Positions 16,909 to 26,697 are shown, counted from the first letter of the stretch. The stretch is DNA of 64,000 nucleotides from Thermus altitudinis (GCF_022760835.1 NZ_JAKTNQ010000003.1:1-64000); one strand, 5' to 3'. Program-made: numbers and translations. The notes: generated from the letters alone by a model not told the origin.

Positions 16909-18646
16909 GGGCGATCACCATAAGACCCAGTTCGCGAAGCTGCTCCTCGGACACAGGGCTTGGGGCCCCGGTGAGGGGGTCCTTGCCCTCCTTGTTCTTG
17001 GGGAAGGCGATGACCTCGCGGATGGAGGGGCTTGCGGTCATGAGGGCCAGCAGGCGGTCCAGCCCCCAGGCGATGCCCCCGTGGGGTGGGGCCCCGTAGG
17101 TGAGGGCCTCGAGGAAGAAGCCAAACTTTTCCTGCTGCTCCTCCTCCCCGATGCCCAGGATGCGGAACATCTTGGCCTGCAGCTGGGGGTCGTGGATGCG
17201 GATGGAGCCGCCGCCCACCTCCACCCCGTTCAGCACCAGGTCGTAGGCCAGGGCCCGCACCTTCCCGGGGTCGGTGTCCAGAAGGGGTAGGTCTTCAGGA
17301 TGGGGGCTGGTAAAGGGATGGTGCATGTAGGTGTAGCGGCCTGCTTCCTCGTCCCACTCCAAGAGGGGGAAGTCCACCACCCAGAGGAAGCGGAAGCCTT
17401 CCCGGGAGAGGCCCAAGAGCTCCGCCAGCCTAAGCCGCACCTGTCCCAGGGCGTTGGCCGCCACCTTGGCGGGCCCCGCCAGGAAGAGGAGGGTTTCCCC
17501 CGGGCCGGCTTTGGTGGTCTCCAGGAGATGGTGCTGTACGGGTTCCAAAAACTTGGCGATCCCGCCTGCCAACCCCCCCTCCTCCACCCTGGCAAAGGCC
17601 AGTCCCTTGGCCCCGTGGCGCTTGGCCAACTCCTCCAGGTCGGCGATCTCCTTGCGGGAGAGGGCCTTGGGCACCGCCAGGGCCTTTACCCTTTCCGCCT
17701 CCCGGAACACCTGAAAGGCGCTTTCCCGGAAGAGGTGCCCCACTTCCTGGAGCTCTAGGCCAAAGCGGGTGTCGGGCTTATCGGAGCCAAAGCGCTCCAG
17801 GGCCTCCTGGTAGGCGAGGCGGGGAAAGGGAAGGGGAAGCTCCACCCCCAAGGCTTCGCGGAACACGTGGGCCATGAGCCTTTCGTTAAGCGTTAGGATA
17901 TCCTCCACCTCCACAAAACTCATCTCCAGGTCCATTTGGGTGAAGTCGGGTTGGCGGTCGGCCCGGAGGTCCTCGTCCCGGAAGCAGCGGGCGATCTGGA
18001 AGTAGCGGTCAAAGCCCGCCACCATCAGCATCTGCTTGAAAAGCTGCGGGGATTGGGGCAGGGCATAGAAGAGGCCAGGTTGCTGCCGATAAGGCACCAG
18101 GAAGTCCCGGGCCCCTTCCGGGGTGCTCTTGGTGAGGAAGGGGGTTTCCACCTGGATGAAGCCTTCCCGGTCCAGGAAGTCCCAAATGGCCTTGATGACC
18201 CGGTGGCGTAGGCGCAGGTTTTCCTGCATCCTCTTCCTGCGGAGGTCCAGGTAGCGGTATTTTAGGCGGAGTTCCTCCGAGACCTCCTTTTCCTCCTCGC
18301 CGCGCCAGCCGGCATCTATGGGAAAGGGAGGAGTTTTGGCTTCGGAAAGCACCTCCAAGGAGGAAAGCTCCACCTCCACTTTCCCCGTGGGCAGGCGAGG
18401 GTTGGGCTCGGGGCGCAGGCGTACGGTGCCCTTCACTCGGACCACCCACTCCGAGCGGACGCGTTCTGCTTCCTGGTAAGCGGGGCTTTCCGGGTGGGCC
18501 ACCAGTTGGACCAGCCCTTCGCGGTCGCGGAGGTCCAGGAAGATGAGCCCTCCCAGGTCCCGGCGGCGGTTGATCCACCCCTCGAGGACCACCTCCTCCC
18601 CCACGTGTTCTTCCCTTAGGCTTCCGGCGAAGCGGGTGCGGCGCAT
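16901..18646 (-). CDS. aspS: Aspartyl-tRNA synthetase, bacterial type
   Basis: The 581-residue class IIb synthetase has an N-terminal OB fold ([19 protein letters not shown]), a catalytic core with the flipping-loop segment [11 protein letters not shown] and motif 2 [15 protein letters not shown], the GAD insertion typical of bacterial AspRS (about residues 290-410), and motif 3 [13 protein letters not shown] bacterial-type enzyme next to a direct AsnRS fits a discriminating AspRS. It starts 24 bp after hisS in the same operon. Confidence 0.94.
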   Translation of the reverse strand: MRRTRFAGSLREEHVGEEVVLEGWINRRRDLGGLIFLDLRDREGLVQLVAHPESPAYQEAERVRSEWVVRVKGTVRLRPEPNPRLPTGKVEVELSSLEVLSEAKTPPFPIDAGWRGEEEKEVSEELRLKYRYLDLRRKRMQENLRLRHRVIKAIWDFLDREGFIQVETPFLTKSTPEGARDFLVPYRQQPGLFYALPQSPQLFKQMLMVAGFDRYFQIARCFRDEDLRADRQPDFTQMDLEMSFVEVEDILTLNERLMAHVFREALGVELPLPFPRLAYQEALERFGSDKPDTRFGLELQEVGHLFRESAFQVFREAERVKALAVPKALSRKEIADLEELAKRHGAKGLAFARVEEGGLAGGIAKFLEPVQHHLLETTKAGPGETLLFLAGPAKVAANALGQVRLRLAELLGLSREGFRFLWVVDFPLLEWDEEAGRYTYMHHPFTSPHPEDLPLLDTDPGKVRALAYDLVLNGVEVGGGSIRIHDPQLQAKMFRILGIGEEEQQEKFGFFLEALTYGAPPHGGIAWGLDRLLALMTASPSIREVIAFPKNKEGKDPLTGAPSPVSEEQLRELGLMVIAHG

Positions 18647-18670
18647 AATCCCCCAAATCTTAACGGATGC

Positions 18671-19927
18671 TCAGGCCAGGGCGGAAAGGAGGAAGCCCAG
18701 GGCCTCCCTTTGGGGAAGGCGCACCTGTTCCCCAGTGGCCAGGCGCTTTAAGGTGACCTCACCGGTCCTCAGCTCATCCTCTCCCAAGAAGCCCACGAAG
18801 GCCGCGTTCCGCTTTAGGGCTTCCTCCACGCCCTTGCCGGGCTTCTTGGGGCTTAGGGCGTACTCTGCCCGGATGCGGGGCCTTAAGGCCTCCGCCAGAT
18901 AAAAGGCTTCGGCCATCGCTTCCTCCGTCAGGGGGATCAGGTAGACGTCGGGTCCTCCCTCCTCGGGAAGGCCGAACCCCTCCGCCTCGAGGGCCAGGGC
19001 CACCCTCTCCACCCCAAAGGCGAAGCCCACCCCGGGTACCCTCGGTCCCCCCAGGAGCTCGGAAAGCCCGTCGTATCTTCCCCCGCCTCCCAAGGCGCTT
19101 TGCGCCCCGATCTCCGCATGGTGCACCTCAAAGGCCGTGCGCACGTAATAGTCCAGGCCCCGCACCAGGGTGGGGTCCAGTTCGTAGGGCACGGATAGCC
19201 TCTCCAGGTGCCGTTCCACCGCCTTCAGGTGGGCTCGAGCCTCTTCTCCCAGGAAGTCCAGCATGGGCTTGACGCCAAGTTCCTGCAAAAGGGCCTGGTC
19301 CTTTTCGCTTTTGGAGTCCAGGATGCGCATGGGGTTAAGCTCCAGGCGCTCTTGGGAGTCGGGGGAAAGCTCTTCCTGGTAAGGGCTGAGCACCTCCCTC
19401 AGGTAGGCGTTGTAGCGGGCCCGGTCCTCCGGGTCCCCCACGGAGGAGAGCTTCAGGGTAAGCTGCCTAAGGCCCAGCTCCTTGAGGCTTTCCCAAAGGA
19501 GCACCACGGCCTCGGCGTCCAGGACAGGGTTATCCGAGCCCAAAGCCTCGTAGCTCACCTGGTGGAACTGGCGGTAGCGCCCTTTCTGGGGTCTTTCCGC
19601 CCGGAACATGGGCCCCGCCATCCAAAGCCTTACCGGCTGGGGCCAGACCTTCATCCCGTGCTCCAGATAGGCCCGCACCATGGCGGCGGTGCCCTCAGGG
19701 CGTAGGGTCAGGGAGCGCCCGCCCCGGTCCTGGAAGGTGAACATCTCCTTTCGGACGATGTCGGTGGCGATTCCCACCCCTTTTTCAAAGACCTGGGTTT
19801 CTTCAAAGATGGGGGTGATGAGCTCCAAGGCCCCCGCCGCCTCCAAAACCCGGCGGGCGGTGGCCACGATGTGCTGGTGGAGCCTAAGCTCCTTGCCGAA
19901 GAGGTCCTTGGCGCCGCGAACCGCCAT
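18671..19927 (-). CDS. hisS: Histidyl-tRNA synthetase
   Basis: The 418-residue product starts [11 protein letters not shown] at ATG 19927; an upstream extension of this frame would run into the divergent promoter and has no HisRS similarity. The class II motifs are motif 2 ([17 protein letters not shown]), histidine-A motif ([15 protein letters not shown]) and motif 3 ([11 protein letters not shown]), followed by a C-terminal anticodon-binding domain. It is the first gene of the five-gene minus-strand set containing three synthetases. Confidence 0.95.
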   Translation of the reverse strand: MAVRGAKDLFGKELRLHQHIVATARRVLEAAGALELITPIFEETQVFEKGVGIATDIVRKEMFTFQDRGGRSLTLRPEGTAAMVRAYLEHGMKVWPQPVRLWMAGPMFRAERPQKGRYRQFHQVSYEALGSDNPVLDAEAVVLLWESLKELGLRQLTLKLSSVGDPEDRARYNAYLREVLSPYQEELSPDSQERLELNPMRILDSKSEKDQALLQELGVKPMLDFLGEEARAHLKAVERHLERLSVPYELDPTLVRGLDYYVRTAFEVHHAEIGAQSALGGGGRYDGLSELLGGPRVPGVGFAFGVERVALALEAEGFGLPEEGGPDVYLIPLTEEAMAEAFYLAEALRPRIRAEYALSPKKPGKGVEEALKRNAAFVGFLGEDELRTGEVTLKRLATGEQVRLPQREALGFLLSALA

Positions 19928-19930
19928 ACC

Positions 19931-19960
19931 TTTACACTTTACCGCAACCTTTTGTATATT
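19931..19960 (+). promoter_or_regulatory. Divergent promoter region between hisS and a small plus-strand gene
   Basis: On the plus strand TTTACA (19931-19936), an 18-bp spacer and TATATT (19955-19960) precede ATG 19967 by 6 nt, a leaderless layout. The same 39-bp gap must hold the hisS promoter on the minus strand; TAAAGT 8 nt before its ATG is a weak candidate. The two promoters overlap, so transcription of one may hinder the other. Confidence 0.5.
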
Positions 19961-19966
19961 GGGGCC

Positions 19967-20302
19967 ATGGCCGCAAGGGGCTTGGGGCGGATGTTGGCCG
20001 TTTTCCTCTACCTCTTCCTCACCCTCACCGCCTCCACCGGGGTGGCCCTGCAGATGTACCTCATGCAGGTGCAAAACCCCGGGCTCAGAACGGACCTTTG
20101 CCAGGTCCCGGGTGAGGAGAGGGAGGTGGACCACTCCCTCTTCTGCGGCCTGCAGGTGGCCCCGGGCCTGCCTCCCATAGGGGAGGTGGCGCCTCCCACC
20201 CTGGTGGAGGTTTTGCGGTCCCGGGTCATCCCCAAGCCCGGTTACCCTGAGCCCCGGGAAAGGGCTATATCTCCCCGCTCCCCTCCTTTTGCCCAGAGCT
20301 AG
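19967..20302 (+). CDS. Small membrane-anchored protein of unknown function
   Basis: The 111-residue product has one N-terminal hydrophobic helix (residues 10-33, [17 protein letters not shown]), then an outward-facing tail with two Cys (C45 and C60) in a short acidic segment and a Pro-rich C-terminus. ATG 19967 is favoured over the longer frame because of the -10 box 6 nt upstream. The Cys pair could form a disulfide outside the membrane. I do not recognise a family. It stands between the synthetase operon and another unknown gene. Confidence 0.55.
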   Translation: MAARGLGRMLAVFLYLFLTLTASTGVALQMYLMQVQNPGLRTDLCQVPGEEREVDHSLFCGLQVAPGLPPIGEVAPPTLVEVLRSRVIPKPGYPEPRERAISPRSPPFAQS

Positions 20303-20355
20303 GGTTTTTGCTGGCGTAAGGCGAAAGGTCTTCTGGGCGAAAGGAGGGTAGACCT

Positions 20356-20961
20356 TTGCAAGCAGTGGTGTATACGGATAGCTTGCACCTTTACGCTTCT
20401 GTGTACGGGGCCTTGCGTAAAGAGGGTTGGAAGGTGGGTTGGAAGGAGGGCCAGGGCCTGGCCCTAGCCGGTTTGGACCAGTTGGAGAAGGGGGAGGTGG
20501 TGGTGTGGTCCACCCCTTGGGGGCTTAGGGCCTACGATCCCTTTAACTTTGCCTTTTTGACCCAACGGGATGACCCCAAGTCCTTGGTCCCGGGGTTAAA
20601 GGGCCGGAGGGGCTTGCGGCTCCTCCTGGGGGAAAAGGAGGTTCTTTTGGCCTTGGGGAGGGGAGTGGAGGCAAAGGGGAAGCCCCTGGCCGAACACCTG
20701 GGGTGGCCTCTCCATCGGGCGCGTTTTTTCCTGAAGGGCCTCCATAACAAGTTTGGCTTACCCTTAGGGGACCTCCTCCGCCTGGCCCGGCATCAGGTGC
20801 AGGTAGTGGGGCTTCAAGGCCACGCGAAGCCGCTGGCCGGGATGCAGGCGAAGCCTTTCCTGCACGTGGCGGGGCAGGAGGAGGCTCAAGGCCACGGGTC
20901 CTTGGAAGTGCCCACGGTAGGCCAATCCCTCGGGATACAGGCTTGCGAGAACGCCTTCTAG
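20356..20961 (+). CDS. Unknown protein overlapping the 3' end of modC
   Basis: The frame starts at TTG 20356 behind AAAGGAGG (about 20340-20347) and gives 201 residues. The first 140 ([20 protein letters not shown] onward) look like a normal cytosolic protein; I do not recognise a family. The remaining 60 residues are antisense to modC, and their composition suits a shadow frame. Either the genes genuinely overlap by 198 bp or the original stop near 20790 was lost by a small mutation. Treat the C-terminus as doubtful. Confidence 0.45.
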   Translation: MQAVVYTDSLHLYASVYGALRKEGWKVGWKEGQGLALAGLDQLEKGEVVVWSTPWGLRAYDPFNFAFLTQRDDPKSLVPGLKGRRGLRLLLGEKEVLLALGRGVEAKGKPLAEHLGWPLHRARFFLKGLHNKFGLPLGDLLRLARHQVQVVGLQGHAKPLAGMQAKPFLHVAGQEEAQGHGSLEVPTVGQSLGIQACENAF

Positions 20962-21774
20962 CACGTTCTGGGGCGGGGGCGGCCGATCCTCCCGCACCAC
21001 GATCACCTCCTCGGCCCGCACCCCCAGCCAGGCCTCTTGCCCTGGGCGGGCCCAGGGGGGAAGGGGTAGGTGGAGGTGGACCTGGCCGAGCCAGACCCCT
21101 CCTTCCCCGATGCGCACAGGAAAGAGGTTCTCGTACCCCAGAAGCCGGGCCACCTCCACCTCCTTGGGGGAGGCCAGGACTTCCTCGGGGGGGCCTTCCT
21201 GAAGGATCCTCCCCCGCCCCATCACCAGAAGCCAGTCGGCCATGCGGGCCAAGGCGGGGTCGTGGCTTACGGCCAGGGCCGGGATCCCCTCCTGGCGGAT
21301 GAGGTTCACCAGCTCCCCCAGGATGCGGTCCTTGGTGAGGGGGTCCAGGGCGCTGGTGGGCTCGTCCAGGAGAAGGAGTTCCGGGCTTCTGGCCAAGGCC
21401 CGGGCCAGGGCCACCCGTTGCCTCTGCCCACCGGAAAGCTGGTGCGGGCGTTTATGGGCGTGGTCCAGAAGCCCCACCCGTTGTAAAAGGGCAAGGGCCC
21501 TCTCCTTGAGGTTTCCGCCCTTTAGGGGAAAGGCCACGTTCTCCCAGGCGGTCATGTGGGGGAAAAGGGCCAGGTCCTGGGGTAGGTAGCCCACGGGCCG
21601 CCTTTCCGGAGGAAGCCCCCCATAGGGCCGGCCCTCTGCGGGTACCAGGCCGGCCAGGGCCCTTAGGAGGGTGGTCTTGCCCACGCCGCTTTCCCCCAAG
21701 AGGACGGTGAAGCCCTGGATGTGGAAGCAGGCCTCGAGGAGAATGGGCTTTCTTATCAGGTAATGGACTTCCAT
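20764..21774 (-). CDS. modC: Molybdate ABC transporter, ATP-binding protein
   Basis: The 336-residue ATPase shows Walker A at residues 27-35 (GESGVGKTT), Q-loop LPQDLALFP, signature LSGGQRQRVALARAL, Walker B LLLLDEPTSAL and the His switch SHDPALA. A C-terminal regulatory part (residues 230-336) is MOP/TOBE-like, as in ModC. It overlaps modB by 19 bp and is the last gene of modA-modB-modC. Its 3' end is overlapped by an unknown gene on the other strand. Confidence 0.9.
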   Translation of the reverse strand: MEVHYLIRKPILLEACFHIQGFTVLLGESGVGKTTLLRALAGLVPAEGRPYGGLPPERRPVGYLPQDLALFPHMTAWENVAFPLKGGNLKERALALLQRVGLLDHAHKRPHQLSGGQRQRVALARALARSPELLLLDEPTSALDPLTKDRILGELVNLIRQEGIPALAVSHDPALARMADWLLVMGRGRILQEGPPEEVLASPKEVEVARLLGYENLFPVRIGEGGVWLGQVHLHLPLPPWARPGQEAWLGVRAEEVIVVREDRPPPPQNVLEGVLASLYPEGLAYRGHFQGPVALSLLLPRHVQERLRLHPGQRLRVALKPHYLHLMPGQAEEVP

Positions 21775-22427
21775 GCCCGCCCCTTAGCTTCCAAAGAGCG
21801 TACGGCCACCAATAGGGCTAGGCTCAGGCCTAGGAGGACCAGGGCGGCTTTGGCTGCATCCGCAAAACGCAGGGCCTGCACCAGGTCGTAGATGTAGATG
21901 CTCACCATCTGGGTCTTTCCGGGGATGGAGCCCCCCACCATGAGGACCACCCCGAACTCCCCCAGGGTGTGGGCGAAGGCCAGGAGGGTACCGGAAAGGA
22001 GGCCCGGCCAGACCAGGGGCAGGACCACCCGTGTCCATATCTTGGCCTTGCCCACCCCGAGGGTCCGGGCCACCTCCAGGAGGTTCCGGTCCAGGGATAA
22101 GAAGGCCTCCCGATAGGCGGTAAGGGCGAAGGGTAGGCTAAAGAGGACGCTGGCGAAGACCAGGCCTTCAAAGCGGAAGGCCCAGGAGAGGCCCGTGAGC
22201 TTGTGCCATGGACCCTCCGGGCTCAGGAAGAGGAGGAGGTAGAAGCCTAGCACCGTGGGGGGCAGGACCAGGGGGAGGAGGAAGATGGCTTCCAGCAGGG
22301 ACTTTCCTGGAAAACGATGGAAGGCCATAAGCCAGGCCAGAGGGATCCCCAAGAGGAGAAGGATAAGGGAGGCCAAAAGGGCCACCTCGAGGGAGAGGCG
22401 GAGGGCGGTCCAGAATAAGGGGTCCAT
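21756..22427 (-). CDS. modB: Molybdate ABC transporter, permease
   Basis: The 223-residue membrane protein has about five or six helices and the EAA loop (EVARTLGVGKAKIWTRVVLP) that docks to ModC. The sequence HTLGEFGVVLMVGGSIPGKT is characteristic of the ModB/CysT group. It starts 1 bp after the modA stop and overlaps modC, so the three are translated together. Tungstate or sulfate specificity cannot be fully excluded; the binding protein favours molybdate/tungstate. Confidence 0.9.
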   Translation of the reverse strand: MDPLFWTALRLSLEVALLASLILLLLGIPLAWLMAFHRFPGKSLLEAIFLLPLVLPPTVLGFYLLLFLSPEGPWHKLTGLSWAFRFEGLVFASVLFSLPFALTAYREAFLSLDRNLLEVARTLGVGKAKIWTRVVLPLVWPGLLSGTLLAFAHTLGEFGVVLMVGGSIPGKTQMVSIYIYDLVQALRFADAAKAALVLLGLSLALLVAVRSLEAKGRAWKSIT

Positions 22428-22428
22428 G

Positions 22429-23328
22429 CTACTCGGCCTTTTCCTCCGGCAGGAGGAAACCGTAACGCTTGAAGATGGTCCGGGCCTCGGGGCTATCCAC
22501 GAAGGTATAGAAGGCTAGGACCTCAGGGCGCTTGGCCCCCTTTAGGATCACGAAATCCTGTTCCAGACGCAGATGGCTCTCCAACGGGGCAAGCCAGTAG
22601 ACCCCAGAGCGGGCAAGCGTCTCGTTCATGGCTAAAGATAGGGCCAGGATGCCGGCCTGGGTGGTGGTCAGGGCCAGCTGGGCGGTGTGGGAAATGTTCT
22701 CGCCATAAACGAACAGGAAGCTGGGCTTGCCCTGGCGGAGGGGGCTGGCATCCCAGTAGGCTTCCACCCCGCGGGAGAGCTTCTCCCAAGGGATCTCCTC
22801 CCAGGAGAGGCTAAGGAAAGGTTTCTTGAGGCCGGGGATGGGGGCGTCCTGCCGGCGCTTTAAAAGGCCGTAGTGTTCCAAAAGGGTGACGGCGGCCCGG
22901 CCATAGGGGGCGTGGACGGGGCTGGCGATGGCCAGCTGGGTGACCCGTGGGTCCTTGAGGGCTTCGGGGCCCGGTTTTAGACCCAGCCGGCGATCCAGCC
23001 AGATGACCATGCGCCCAATGGCGTAAGGTTTGCGGCTACCCCTTTCGGCAAGGCCCCTTTCTTCTAGAAGCTGGGGGTAAATCCTTTCCGCGGAGAAGAA
23101 AAGGTCGGCCGTGAGGCCTTGGGTGAGCTGGGTGTAGAACTTTCCCGAAGAACCGAAGGAGAGGAGGATGCGGATGCCCGGATTCTTGGCCTCAAAGGCC
23201 TTGGCCACCTGGGAAAGGGCATACTGTAGGTCGGCTGCGGCCACCACCCGCACCTCTAGGTTCTGAGCCCAGGTTAGGCTCATCCCCAGGATGCCGGCGA
23301 GGACCAGTATGGACGGCAGCTTGGCCAC
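22429..23328 (-). CDS. modA: Molybdate (or tungstate) ABC transporter, periplasmic binding protein
   Basis: The 299-residue product starts at GTG 23328, fixed by AAGGAGG at 23334-23340; an in-frame ATG further upstream would place the start inside the structured leader. A signal peptide covers residues 1-22. The mature start VRVVAAADLQYAL, then FGSSGKFYTQLTQG and SAERIYPQLLEE, match ModA, where the AAA(D/S)L and SSG segments bind the oxyanion. Molybdenum would serve the molybdopterin enzymes common in Thermus (for example nitrate reductase). Confidence 0.88.
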   Translation of the reverse strand: MAKLPSILVLAGILGMSLTWAQNLEVRVVAAADLQYALSQVAKAFEAKNPGIRILLSFGSSGKFYTQLTQGLTADLFFSAERIYPQLLEERGLAERGSRKPYAIGRMVIWLDRRLGLKPGPEALKDPRVTQLAIASPVHAPYGRAAVTLLEHYGLLKRRQDAPIPGLKKPFLSLSWEEIPWEKLSRGVEAYWDASPLRQGKPSFLFVYGENISHTAQLALTTTQAGILALSLAMNETLARSGVYWLAPLESHLRLEQDFVILKGAKRPEVLAFYTFVDSPEARTIFKRYGFLLPEEKAE

Positions 23329-23350
23329 TGTTACCTCCTTTGCAACCATG

Positions 23351-23438
23351 GCAGGCGACGGGGTTACCCCCACCACCCCGGGGCCATAGACCCGGCCCGG
23401 GAAGCCCCAGGGGCCTACCCGGGCTCGGAGGCACCTGC
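23351..23438 (-). promoter_or_regulatory. Highly structured modA leader, candidate molybdenum-cofactor-type riboswitch
   Basis: Read on the minus strand, 23438 to 23351 can fold into a closed multi-branch structure. P1 pairs GCAGGTG with CGCCTGC; next comes a perfect GCCCGGG/CCCGGGC stem with an inner hairpin, then GGGTC-TAT-GGCCC, then GGGG-TAA-CCCC. The modA Shine-Dalgarno follows 11 nt later. The 5' segment GCCTCCGAGCCCGGGT resembles the start of the E. coli moaA Moco riboswitch (GCCTCTGCACCTGGGT, from memory). The conserved GGCCGTGAC part is not evident. Caution: a TATAAT (23444-23439) abuts P1, so the transcript may lack part of its 5' strand. Confidence 0.4.
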
Positions 23439-23492
23439 ATTATAAGGAACCCCCTAGGGGGAGCGAGGCAAGGGGCAAGGAGGTGGGCGGGG

Positions 23493-23523
23493 GTTGCATA
23501 AGTTTGCAGGATTGCGCTATCCT
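23493..23523 (+). promoter_or_regulatory. argF promoter with a possible ARG box
   Basis: TTGCAT (23494-23499), an 18-bp spacer and TATCCT (23518-23523) precede ATG 23533 by 9 nt. GTTGCATAAGTTTGCAGG (23493-23510) overlaps the -35 and contains TGCA-N6-TGCA. It matches about 12 of 16 defined positions of the ArgR consensus, so arginine repression of argFCJ is plausible but weakly supported. Confidence 0.4.
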
Positions 23524-23532
23524 ATAAGCCTC

Positions 23533-24438
23533 ATGGTGGGAGATGCCCTCACCCGGCCCAAGGACCTTTTAGACTTTACCTTCTATGGCAAAAGGGAAGT
23601 GGAGGACCTTTTAGCCTTGGCGGAAACCCTTAAGCGGGAGCGCTATCGGGGAGAGGACCTCAAGGGCAAGGTGCTGGCCTTGCTCTTTGAGAAACCTTCC
23701 TTGCGCACCCGCACCACCCTCGAGGTGGCCATGCTCCACCTGGGAGGGCATGCGGTTTACCTGGACCAAAAGCAGGTGGGCATCGGCGAGCGCGAGCCTG
23801 TCAGGGATATCGCCAAGAACCTGGAGCGCTTTGTGGAGGGGATCGCCGCCCGCGTGTACCGGCACGAAACCGTGGAGGAACTGGCCCGCCACGCCCGTAT
23901 CCCGGTGATCAACGCCCTTTCCGACCGGGCCCATCCCCTGCAGGCCCTGGCGGACCTCCTCACCCTGAAGGAAGCTTTCGGGGGATGGGAGGGCCTCGAG
24001 GTGGCCTGGGTGGGGGATGGGAACAACGTGTTGAACTCGCTTCTGGAGGTGGCCCCCTTGGTGGGCCTGCGGGTGCGGGTGGCCACCCCAAGGGGCTACG
24101 AGCCGGATCCGGCCCTGGTGCAAAAGGCAGGGGCCCTTTTCACCCATAGCCCCCAGGAAGCAGCCCTAGGGGCCCATGCCCTTTACACCGATGTCTGGAC
24201 CAGCATGGGCCAGGAGGCAGAACGGGAAAGAAGGCTCCAGGACTTCAATGGCTTCCAGGTTAACGGGGAGCTCTTGCGGCTTCTCCGGCCCGAGGGTATT
24301 TTTCTCCACTGCCTTCCCGCCCATTATGGGGAGGAGACCACCGAGGAGGCGGTGCACGGGCCCCGGAGCCGGGTCTTTGACCAGGCGGAAAATCGCCTCC
24401 ACACCGCCAAGGCCGTGCTCTTGCGCCTACTAAGCTAG
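23533..24438 (+). CDS. argF: Ornithine carbamoyltransferase
   Basis: The 301-residue product starts at ATG 23533. Carbamoyl-phosphate motif FEKPSLRTRTT, ornithine-loop segment HCLPAHYGEE and the DVWTSMGQE motif (the SMG loop) identify OTCase rather than ATCase. It makes citrulline from ornithine. It heads argF-argC-argJ, three non-consecutive steps of arginine synthesis. An alternative GTG/TTG start further upstream would overlap the promoter. Confidence 0.95.
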   Translation: MVGDALTRPKDLLDFTFYGKREVEDLLALAETLKRERYRGEDLKGKVLALLFEKPSLRTRTTLEVAMLHLGGHAVYLDQKQVGIGEREPVRDIAKNLERFVEGIAARVYRHETVEELARHARIPVINALSDRAHPLQALADLLTLKEAFGGWEGLEVAWVGDGNNVLNSLLEVAPLVGLRVRVATPRGYEPDPALVQKAGALFTHSPQEAALGAHALYTDVWTSMGQEAERERRLQDFNGFQVNGELLRLLRPEGIFLHCLPAHYGEETTEEAVHGPRSRVFDQAENRLHTAKAVLLRLLS

Positions 24439-24462
24439 GGGCGGCATCCCTTTGGAGGTACC

Positions 24463-25512
24463 GTGGTGAGGGTGGGAATCGTGGGGGCTTCGGGGTACGG
24501 GGGGGCTGAGCTCCTCCGCTTGCTGAAGGCCCATCCCGGGGTGGAGGTGGTGGGCTTTAGCAGCCGCAAATACGAGGGGAAGCCCCTTTCGGCTGCCTGG
24601 CCCCAGCTGTGGGACAGAAGGCCCTTCCATTCCCAAGAGGAGGTCCTGGAGCAGGCCGAGGTGGTCTTCCTGGCCCTGCCCAACGGTCTGGCCATGGGGC
24701 TTACCCCCGGGCTCCTGGAGGCGGGTAAACGGGTGATAGACCTCTCCGGGGACTATCGGCTTCCGCCGGAGGTTTACGAGGCTTGGTATGGCATTCCCCA
24801 TAAGAGCCCGGGGCTTTACCCGGAGGCCATTTACGGCCTTCCCGAACTCCACCGGGAGGAGCTAAAGGGGGCAAGGCTGGTGGCCAATCCCGGTTGCTAC
24901 GTGACGGCCACCACCTTAGCCCTGGCGCCCCTGGCCTCGGCAGGGGTCCTGCGGAGGGCTTTTGTGGTGGGCCTTAGCGGAGTTTCCGGGGCGGGGAGAG
25001 AGGGGGAGGGGACTTTCTTTGCCGAGGTCAACGAGAACCTCAAGCCCTACAAGGTGGGGGGTACCCATCGCCATATCCCGGAGATGGAGAGGAACTTGGG
25101 GCGTTTATTGGCCCAGGGGCCGAGGGTGAGGACCCACGGGCCAGTGGGGGAGATGCGCTTGACTTTTGTGCCCCACCTGGTGCCCATGACCCGGGGCATC
25201 CTGGTCACAGCGGAGGCCGAGGTGGATGGGGACTGGAGCCAGGGTACTTTGGACGAGCTTTATGGGGATTTTTACATAGGGGAGCCCTTTGTTCGGGTGC
25301 TGCGGGAGACTTTGCCCGAGACTAAAGGCACCTACGCCTCCAACCGGGTGGACCTGAAGCCCCTATATGAGCCCCGAACCGGGCGTGTCCTGGTGTTTGC
25401 CGCCTTGGATAACCTGGTCAAGGGTATGGCGGGCCAAGCGGTGCAGAACCTGAACCTGATGCTGGGTTTTCCTGAAGAAACCGCGCTTCCCAAGGAGGGG
25501 ATATGGCCGTGA
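24463..25512 (+). CDS. argC: N-acetyl-gamma-glutamyl-phosphate reductase
   Basis: The 349-residue product starts at GTG 24463 or the next GTG, with GGAGGT at 24454. The Rossmann motif [13 protein letters not shown] opens the protein and the catalytic Cys145 is in NPGCYVTA. It reduces N-acetylglutamyl phosphate to the semialdehyde with NADPH. Its last 10 bp overlap argJ, implying translational coupling. Confidence 0.96.
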   Translation: MVRVGIVGASGYGGAELLRLLKAHPGVEVVGFSSRKYEGKPLSAAWPQLWDRRPFHSQEEVLEQAEVVFLALPNGLAMGLTPGLLEAGKRVIDLSGDYRLPPEVYEAWYGIPHKSPGLYPEAIYGLPELHREELKGARLVANPGCYVTATTLALAPLASAGVLRRAFVVGLSGVSGAGREGEGTFFAEVNENLKPYKVGGTHRHIPEMERNLGRLLAQGPRVRTHGPVGEMRLTFVPHLVPMTRGILVTAEAEVDGDWSQGTLDELYGDFYIGEPFVRVLRETLPETKGTYASNRVDLKPLYEPRTGRVLVFAALDNLVKGMAGQAVQNLNLMLGFPEETALPKEGIWP

Positions 25513-26648
25513 GACTGCCTTTGGGGTTCCGCGCAGGGGCCACCCGGGCGGGCATCAAGCCTTCGGGAAAACCCGATCTGGCCCTTTTGGTGTCCGGCCT
25601 TCCCGCTTCCTGGGCCTATGTGGCTACGCAGAATCGAGCCGCTGCCCCTTCCATACATCGGGGCAGGGCCCTTCACGCCCAAGGGGGTCCCTTACGGGCG
25701 GTGGTGGTTAACGCGGGCAACGCCAACTGCGCTACCGGGGAGCGTGGTTTTGGGGACGACCGGCGCATGGCCGAGGCCGCGGCCCTGCGTTTGGGGCTTT
25801 CCGTGGAGGAGGTCTTGACGGCTTCCACTGGGGTCATCGGCGTGCCCCTTCCCGTGGAGAAGGTGGAGGCGGGTCTACCCCAGATTGAGCTCACCCCCTA
25901 TGCCGAGGCCTTCGCCGAGGCCATCCTCACCACCGACCTGGTGGCCAAGGTGGCCGAGGCTGAGGTGGAGGGGGCCAGGATCGTGGGCGTTGCCAAGGGA
26001 AGCGGCATGATCCACCCCAACATGGCCACCATGCTGGCCTTCCTGGTGACGGATGCTGCCTTGCCCCAGGAGGCCTTAAGGGAAATCTGGCGGGGCATTG
26101 TGGACCGCACCTTCAACCAGGTTACCGTGGACGGGGATACCTCTACCAACGATCTCGCCCTGGTGATGGCGAACGGGGCTTATGGTGGGGTGTCCCTCGA
26201 GGCCTTCGCCCCCGCCTTGGAAGGGGTGGCCCGGGAGCTGGCCAGGAAGATTGCCCGGGATGGGGAAGGGGCCACCAAGCTCATGACCGTGCGGGTGGTG
26301 GGGGCGGCCACGGAGGAGGAGGCCAGGCGGGCGGCGAGGACCATAGCGGGAAGCGCCCTCTGGAAAAGCGCCCTTTACGGAAACGATCCCAACTGGGGCC
26401 GCATTCTGGCGGCTTTGGGCAACTCGGGGGCGCGGTTTGACCCCCTGCGGGTGAGGATTCGGGTTCAGGGGCTTGCCCTCTACGCCGGGGGTGCCCTTCC
26501 CTTTGACCGGGAGAGGGCCAGCCAGGCCATGCGGGCCGAAGAGGTGGAGGTCTGGGTGGACCTGGGGGAAGGCCCTGGGGAAGGGGTGGCCTGGGGCTGC
26601 GACCTGACAGAAGGATATGTGAGGATTAACGCGCTTTATACCACGTAA
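25503..26648 (+). CDS. argJ: Glutamate N-acetyltransferase/amino-acid acetyltransferase
   Basis: The 381-residue precursor carries the self-cleavage site with nucleophile Thr176 in [13 protein letters not shown], which splits it into alpha and beta chains. The KGSGMI segment upstream forms the oxyanion pocket. ArgJ moves the acetyl group from N-acetylornithine to glutamate, so arginine synthesis runs as a cycle. Whether it also uses acetyl-CoA is not evident from sequence. Last gene of argFCJ. Confidence 0.95.
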   Translation: MAVRLPLGFRAGATRAGIKPSGKPDLALLVSGLPASWAYVATQNRAAAPSIHRGRALHAQGGPLRAVVVNAGNANCATGERGFGDDRRMAEAAALRLGLSVEEVLTASTGVIGVPLPVEKVEAGLPQIELTPYAEAFAEAILTTDLVAKVAEAEVEGARIVGVAKGSGMIHPNMATMLAFLVTDAALPQEALREIWRGIVDRTFNQVTVDGDTSTNDLALVMANGAYGGVSLEAFAPALEGVARELARKIARDGEGATKLMTVRVVGAATEEEARRAARTIAGSALWKSALYGNDPNWGRILAALGNSGARFDPLRVRIRVQGLALYAGGALPFDRERASQAMRAEEVEVWVDLGEGPGEGVAWGCDLTEGYVRINALYTT

Positions 26649-26649
26649 C

Positions 26650-26678
26650 TTGACTTGTTCGGAGTAACTTTCTAACAT
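26650..26678 (+). promoter_or_regulatory. Promoter of a small envelope-protein gene
   Basis: TTGACT (26650-26655), a 17-bp spacer and TAACAT (26673-26678) lie just after argJ. AGAGGTGA follows at 26687-26694, 3 nt before ATG 26698. The surroundings are more AT-rich than flanking genes. Confidence 0.55.
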
Positions 26679-26697
26679 TGGAGCAGAGAGGTGAGTT

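Noticed and set aside
19928-20134. Upstream extension of hisS
   Set aside because: The extra residues have no HisRS similarity and would cover the divergent gene and promoter; [11 protein letters not shown] is the normal start.
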